A stretch of DNA of 17,980 nucleotides, taken from Atopobium sp. (lineage in GTDB: Bacteria; Actinomycetota; Coriobacteriia; Coriobacteriales; Atopobiaceae). The notes under the pieces were generated by a model. That model did no database searches, had not been told where the DNA came from, and saw only the letters and a list, made by a program, of their open reading frames with translations. The translations under genes and the position numbers were made by a program. The DNA lies in contig JABZGZ010000021.1 in NCBI GenBank assembly GCA_015259105.1, positions 1 to 17,980 on the forward strand, given 5' to 3'. How positions within the stretch are numbered: the first letter of the stretch is position 1; each line of letters opens with the position of its first letter. Shown here piece by piece: positions 15,179 to 17,980 of the stretch.

Positions 15179-15204
15179 AGTGAGAGCTATGACAAGGAGG
15201 CTCA

Positions 15205-17331
15205 ATGGGTATTAGAACCCGTCGTGCACGTACACACGCAAATACACATGCCGTAGGTTTTGGCATTGCCGGATTCTTTGGCTTTATGGCTCTTCTCGCG
15301 CTTGCACTTGCACTTTCTTTGGGTGCAGCTGTTTCTTCATGGCTCGAGGACCTGCCTGATTACAACTCTGCTGATGCCTACCTGGTAGCAGAGCCCACCC
15401 GCGTTTATGACTCCAAGGGTAACGACATTGCTGACTTCTATTTGCAGCAGCGCCGTTCCGTTACCTTGGATCAGATTTCTCCTTATGTTATTCAGGGCAC
15501 CATTGATACTGAGGATAAGCGCTTCTATTCCCACAGCGGTATTGACCCCTGGGGTATTGTCCGTGCATCTGTTGGCTCTCTGTTTGGTGGCGGCGAAGGT
15601 GCTTCCACTATTACACAGCAGCTTGTTCGTAACACTGTTCTTTCCAACGAGCAGTTTGAGCGTTCTTTGAAGCGTAAGGTCCGCGAGGCTTACATCTCTA
15701 TTCAGATGGAGAAGAAGTTTACTAAAGACCAGATTCTTAATATGTACCTCAACACCATTTACTACGGTAATGGTGCTTACGGTATTGAAGCAGCAAGTAT
15801 TATCTACTTCAACAAGCATGCAAGTGACCTAACCCTTGCTGAGGCTGCGACACTTGCTGGTCTTCCAAACGCACCTTCTGCCTATGACCCAACCGTCAAT
15901 CCAGAGGCTGCAAGAGAAAGACGCAACACTGTTCTTGAGCGTATGCTTCGCGCAGGCGATATTACGCAGGAGCAATACGATGAGGCTGTTGCTGAGGACT
16001 TAGTGCTTAATCCTGGTACTTTGACCGATAACATTGGCCAGTTCCCTTACTGGACTGACTACATTCGTAGCCTGCTTCAGGAAGACTTTGATAGCGACAC
16101 CATTCTTCAGGGTGGACTGCGCGTTTACACCACGCTTGATCCTGACCTCCAGAAAGACGCTGATGAGGCTGCTACAAGGCGTATCGCTGAGCTTGGCAAC
16201 CCTCGCCTGGGTGCTGCTTTGGTTTCTATTGATCCTCAAACTGGCTACATTAAAGCAATGGTTGGTGGACAGGATTACTCAAAGAGCCAATACAACATCG
16301 CAACCAGTAGTAACCGTCAGATGGGCTCCAGCTTTAAGATGTATACGCTGGTAGCGGCCCTTTCTGAGGGCATGAATCCAGAGATTGTTCTTAACGGCAA
16401 CTCTCCTATGCAAATTACGCCAACTTGGTTGGTCAAAAACGCTGGCAACTACAGCTATGGCGCAATTACGCTGCGTCAAGGTACGGTCTACTCTTCCAAT
16501 ACTGTCTATGCGCAGGTTGCTGAAGCTATTGGTATCGATAAGATCCTTCAGACTTGCTACGCTATGGGCATTCGCACCCAGCTACAGCCATATCTGTCTA
16601 CCACTCTTGGTTCTCAGGGCGTAACCCCTATTGAGCAGTGCACAGCTTTTGCAACCCTTGCTGCAGGCGGTGTTCGTCGTGATGCTGTAGCAATTACGCG
16701 CATCGAAGACCGTAACGGAAACGTTATCTACGAGCACAAAGACAACCCAGTTCAGGCAATTAGTCCAGCTGTTGCTGCAGCTGCTACAAACGTTCTGAGT
16801 GGCGTTCTTACTTCTGGTACTGGTCGTTATGCCTACAACCTGAAGACTTTCAACCAACCAGTTGCTGGTAAGACTGGTACTTCCGATAACTCTGAGGACC
16901 TTTGGTTCTGCGCTTATACTCCACAACTTGCAACAGTAGCTTGGTGCGGATATCCAGATAGTCGTGACCCTGTTATCATCGGCGGTGGAGAATCCTCTAC
17001 CTTTGTTACTGCTCAGTATGTTTGGGCGTACTACATGAACGCAGCTCTCTCTGGTGTTGCTCGTGCTGAGTTCCCTAAAACTACTGAAACTATCTCTTAC
17101 AAGCCTGATAGCTACTGGAAGTTTGTTGGTGGCTCCGCTAATGCCAAGCAAGAAAAGGAAGATGACGACGAAGAGGAAGAGGAAGAGGAGACTACTGACG
17201 AGGAGGAAGAGGACAATTCCACCACTACTCCTACCACTCCTACTACTCCAGCCACACCTGGTACTGGTACGGGCACCGGAACAGGAACAGGAACGGGCAC
17301 CGGAACTGGAACAGGAACTGGAACTCCATAA
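15205..17331 (+). CDS. Class A penicillin-binding protein (PBP1A-like transglycosylase/transpeptidase)
   Basis: This 708-residue bifunctional peptidoglycan synthase is anchored by one N-terminal helix (about 17-45), with the rest outside the membrane. The GT51 domain (about 60-240) has EDKRFYSHSGID with catalytic E103, ASTITQQLVRN at 133-143 and a KRKVREAYISIQMEKKF stretch. The transpeptidase domain (about 335-620) has SSFK at 375-378 with nucleophile S375, SSN at 430-432 and KTGTS at 556-560. The tail is low complexity: an acidic run at 652-670, Thr-Pro repeats, then eleven Gly-Thr dipeptides at 686-707. The residues preceding S375 are MG instead of the common PG, and M follows K378 instead of P. 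The start has AAGGAGG 4 bases upstream. It forms a single-gene unit with its own promoter and terminator. Confidence 0.95.
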   Translation: MGIRTRRARTHANTHAVGFGIAGFFGFMALLALALALSLGAAVSSWLEDLPDYNSADAYLVAEPTRVYDSKGNDIADFYLQQRRSVTLDQISPYVIQGTIDTEDKRFYSHSGIDPWGIVRASVGSLFGGGEGASTITQQLVRNTVLSNEQFERSLKRKVREAYISIQMEKKFTKDQILNMYLNTIYYGNGAYGIEAASIIYFNKHASDLTLAEAATLAGLPNAPSAYDPTVNPEAARERRNTVLERMLRAGDITQEQYDEAVAEDLVLNPGTLTDNIGQFPYWTDYIRSLLQEDFDSDTILQGGLRVYTTLDPDLQKDADEAATRRIAELGNPRLGAALVSIDPQTGYIKAMVGGQDYSKSQYNIATSSNRQMGSSFKMYTLVAALSEGMNPEIVLNGNSPMQITPTWLVKNAGNYSYGAITLRQGTVYSSNTVYAQVAEAIGIDKILQTCYAMGIRTQLQPYLSTTLGSQGVTPIEQCTAFATLAAGGVRRDAVAITRIEDRNGNVIYEHKDNPVQAISPAVAAAATNVLSGVLTSGTGRYAYNLKTFNQPVAGKTGTSDNSEDLWFCAYTPQLATVAWCGYPDSRDPVIIGGGESSTFVTAQYVWAYYMNAALSGVARAEFPKTTETISYKPDSYWKFVGGSANAKQEKEDDDEEEEEEETTDEEEEDNSTTTPTTPTTPATPGTGTGTGTGTGTGTGTGTGTGTP
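17158..17214 (+). repeat. GA-rich tract encoding the acidic run of the PBP tail
   Basis: Nineteen codons are almost all GAA, GAG or GAC, giving 17 acidic residues interrupted by one Thr pair. It is coding low complexity, not an intergenic repeat. Confidence 0.8.
17260..17325 (+). repeat. Eleven Gly-Thr codon pairs at the end of the PBP gene
   Basis: The unit is GGN-ACN repeated 11 times, followed by CCA and the stop. Third positions vary among units (for example GGT-ACG, GGC-ACC, GGA-ACA, GGA-ACT). This suggests the peptide is maintained rather than freshly expanded, although hexamer slippage could still change copy number. Confidence 0.9.
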
Positions 17332-17351
17332 ACCTCTGGTTTATCTACAAC

Positions 17352-17384
17352 AAAAAGGAGTCTGCACTAAGCAGGCTCCTTTTT
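17352..17384. terminator. Bidirectional rho-independent terminator between the PBP gene and argR
   Basis: The left arm 17352-17365 (AAAAAGGAGTCTGC) pairs with 17371-17384 (GCAGGCTCCTTTTT) with a single G-T wobble and a 5-base loop. T-runs occur in both reading directions, so it can serve both convergent genes. Confidence 0.9.
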
Positions 17385-17436
17385 CTTTTTGAATGAGGTG
17401 TGCTTTTGACGGGTTTCTCGCCAAAAGCTTTGTGTT

Positions 17437-17877
17437 TTATAGAACGCTCTCTACGTTGCCAAGCTGCGTAATGATGCGCACCACGTCTGCAGCGTGCTCA
17501 GTCTTATCCACAATCATCAAAACGGTATCGTCGCCGGCAACGGTGCCAACAACGTGGTCAAGCTCAACGTCATCAAGGGCAAACGCAACGGCTGATGCAG
17601 TGCCTGGATGGCATCGAATCACAATAAGATTTTCTGCTGCCGTAGCCCCAACCACAAACTCAGAGAGCATTTTCTGCAAATGCATATCTTCAGAAAGCAC
17701 ATAGGCGCCCTCGGGAAGTTTTTGCAAATCCATTTCTGCAGTATCACGAGAAACGGTTGCTTGAGTACAGGCAAAGCCACGATCTTTAAGCATATCAACA
17801 AGATCGCGCTGCGTGCGGATGGACTCGCTGCGAACAAGCTCACGAATCACGTCCTGTCGAGCATTTCTATGCTTCAC
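17437..17877 (-). CDS. argR: Arginine repressor ArgR
   Basis: This 146-residue hexameric-type arginine-responsive regulator normally represses arginine synthesis and may activate catabolism. The N-terminal winged helix ends in TQATVSRD, the family's DNA-recognition motif. The C-terminal domain has VVGTVAGDDTVLMI, where the GT-GDDT signature binds arginine and supports oligomerisation. I chose GTG 17877 because GAAGG lies 4 bases upstream and the resulting N-terminus (KHRNARQDVIREL) aligns with known ArgR starts. An in-frame GTG at 17904 would add nine residues and has only a poor ribosome-binding site. No arginine biosynthetic gene is in the window; upstream neighbours are cut off. I could not identify a convincing ARG box in the 100 bases upstream. 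Confidence 0.94.
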   Translation of the reverse strand: MKHRNARQDVIRELVRSESIRTQRDLVDMLKDRGFACTQATVSRDTAEMDLQKLPEGAYVLSEDMHLQKMLSEFVVGATAAENLIVIRCHPGTASAVAFALDDVELDHVVGTVAGDDTVLMIVDKTEHAADVVRIITQLGNVESVL

Positions 17878-17980
17878 GACGCCTTCTTTCTTTATGCGGC
17901 TCACTCACTTTTGAAAACAAATGATAGTGAGTAAAAGAATATACTTAATCAACCCTTATGCGCATGCCAAACCGCTAAAC

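Noticed and set aside
15044..15204. Possible T-box riboswitch upstream of tyrS
   Set aside because: The spacer is only 161 bases, holds two divergent promoters, and shows no T-box core or antiterminator helix.
16582..17151. 189-codon leftward open frame opposite the PBP gene
   Set aside because: No recognised motif; it is explained by codon bias of the PBP gene on the other strand.
17878..17980. ARG box for argR autoregulation
   Set aside because: The AT-rich stretch around 17930-17950 has only a partial resemblance and no clear TGAAT-ATTCA symmetry.
1..17980. CRISPR array, insertion sequence, tRNA or rRNA gene, phage attachment site
   Set aside because: No regularly spaced repeats, transposase-like protein, cloverleaf or rRNA segment was seen on either strand by reading.

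Overview
The window looks like a chromosomal cell-envelope locus from a moderate-GC bacterium. I estimate GC in the mid-40s percent by eye, not by calculation. The gene families (DUF6541 membrane protein, Lic choline genes, dTDP-rhamnose genes, ArgR, a class A PBP with a low-complexity tail) and the frequent GTG starts fit an oral or gut actinobacterium of the Coriobacteriia, such as the Atopobium/Lancefieldella/Olsenella group. That assignment is inference; no rRNA or other taxonomic marker is present.

Layout from left to right: (1) 1-488, leftward rmlC, cut by the window edge. (2) 605-1681, a rightward pair: a dolichol-phosphate-mannose-synthase-like GT2 and a small DUF2304 membrane protein. 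A bidirectional terminator follows. (3) 1742-3930, a leftward licD gene followed by a TacF/Wzx-like flippase. (4) 3982-4785, a single rightward GT2 gene with its own strong promoter and a bidirectional terminator. (5) 4861-7617, a leftward unit of a three-domain protein (winged helix + LicC cytidylyltransferase + LicA choline kinase) and the LicB-like choline transporter. Its promoter is surrounded by three TGTTCA/TGAACA half-sites. (6) 7828-15043, a leftward chain tyrS - DUF6541 protein - rmlA - rmlD - rmlB - second licD, ending in a terminator. The last four genes are nearly touching. (7) 15205-17331, a rightward class A penicillin-binding protein with an acidic and (Gly-Thr)11 tail. (8) 17437-17877, a leftward argR.

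How the genes work together (inference from families): LicB imports choline, and LicA phosphorylates it. LicC activates it to CDP-choline, and the two LicD proteins transfer phosphocholine to glycan repeat units. RmlA, RmlB, RmlC and RmlD make dTDP-L-rhamnose for the same or a linked polymer. The GT2 enzymes build repeat units or make a lipid-linked sugar, the flippase exports the units, and the DUF6541 protein may be a GT-C-like transferase on the outer face. The window therefore appears to hold most of a phosphocholine-decorated, rhamnose-containing surface polymer system. It resembles the pneumococcal lic1/lic2 loci in parts list, but it is interleaved with rhamnose genes and has a regulator-like domain fused to the choline-activating enzyme.
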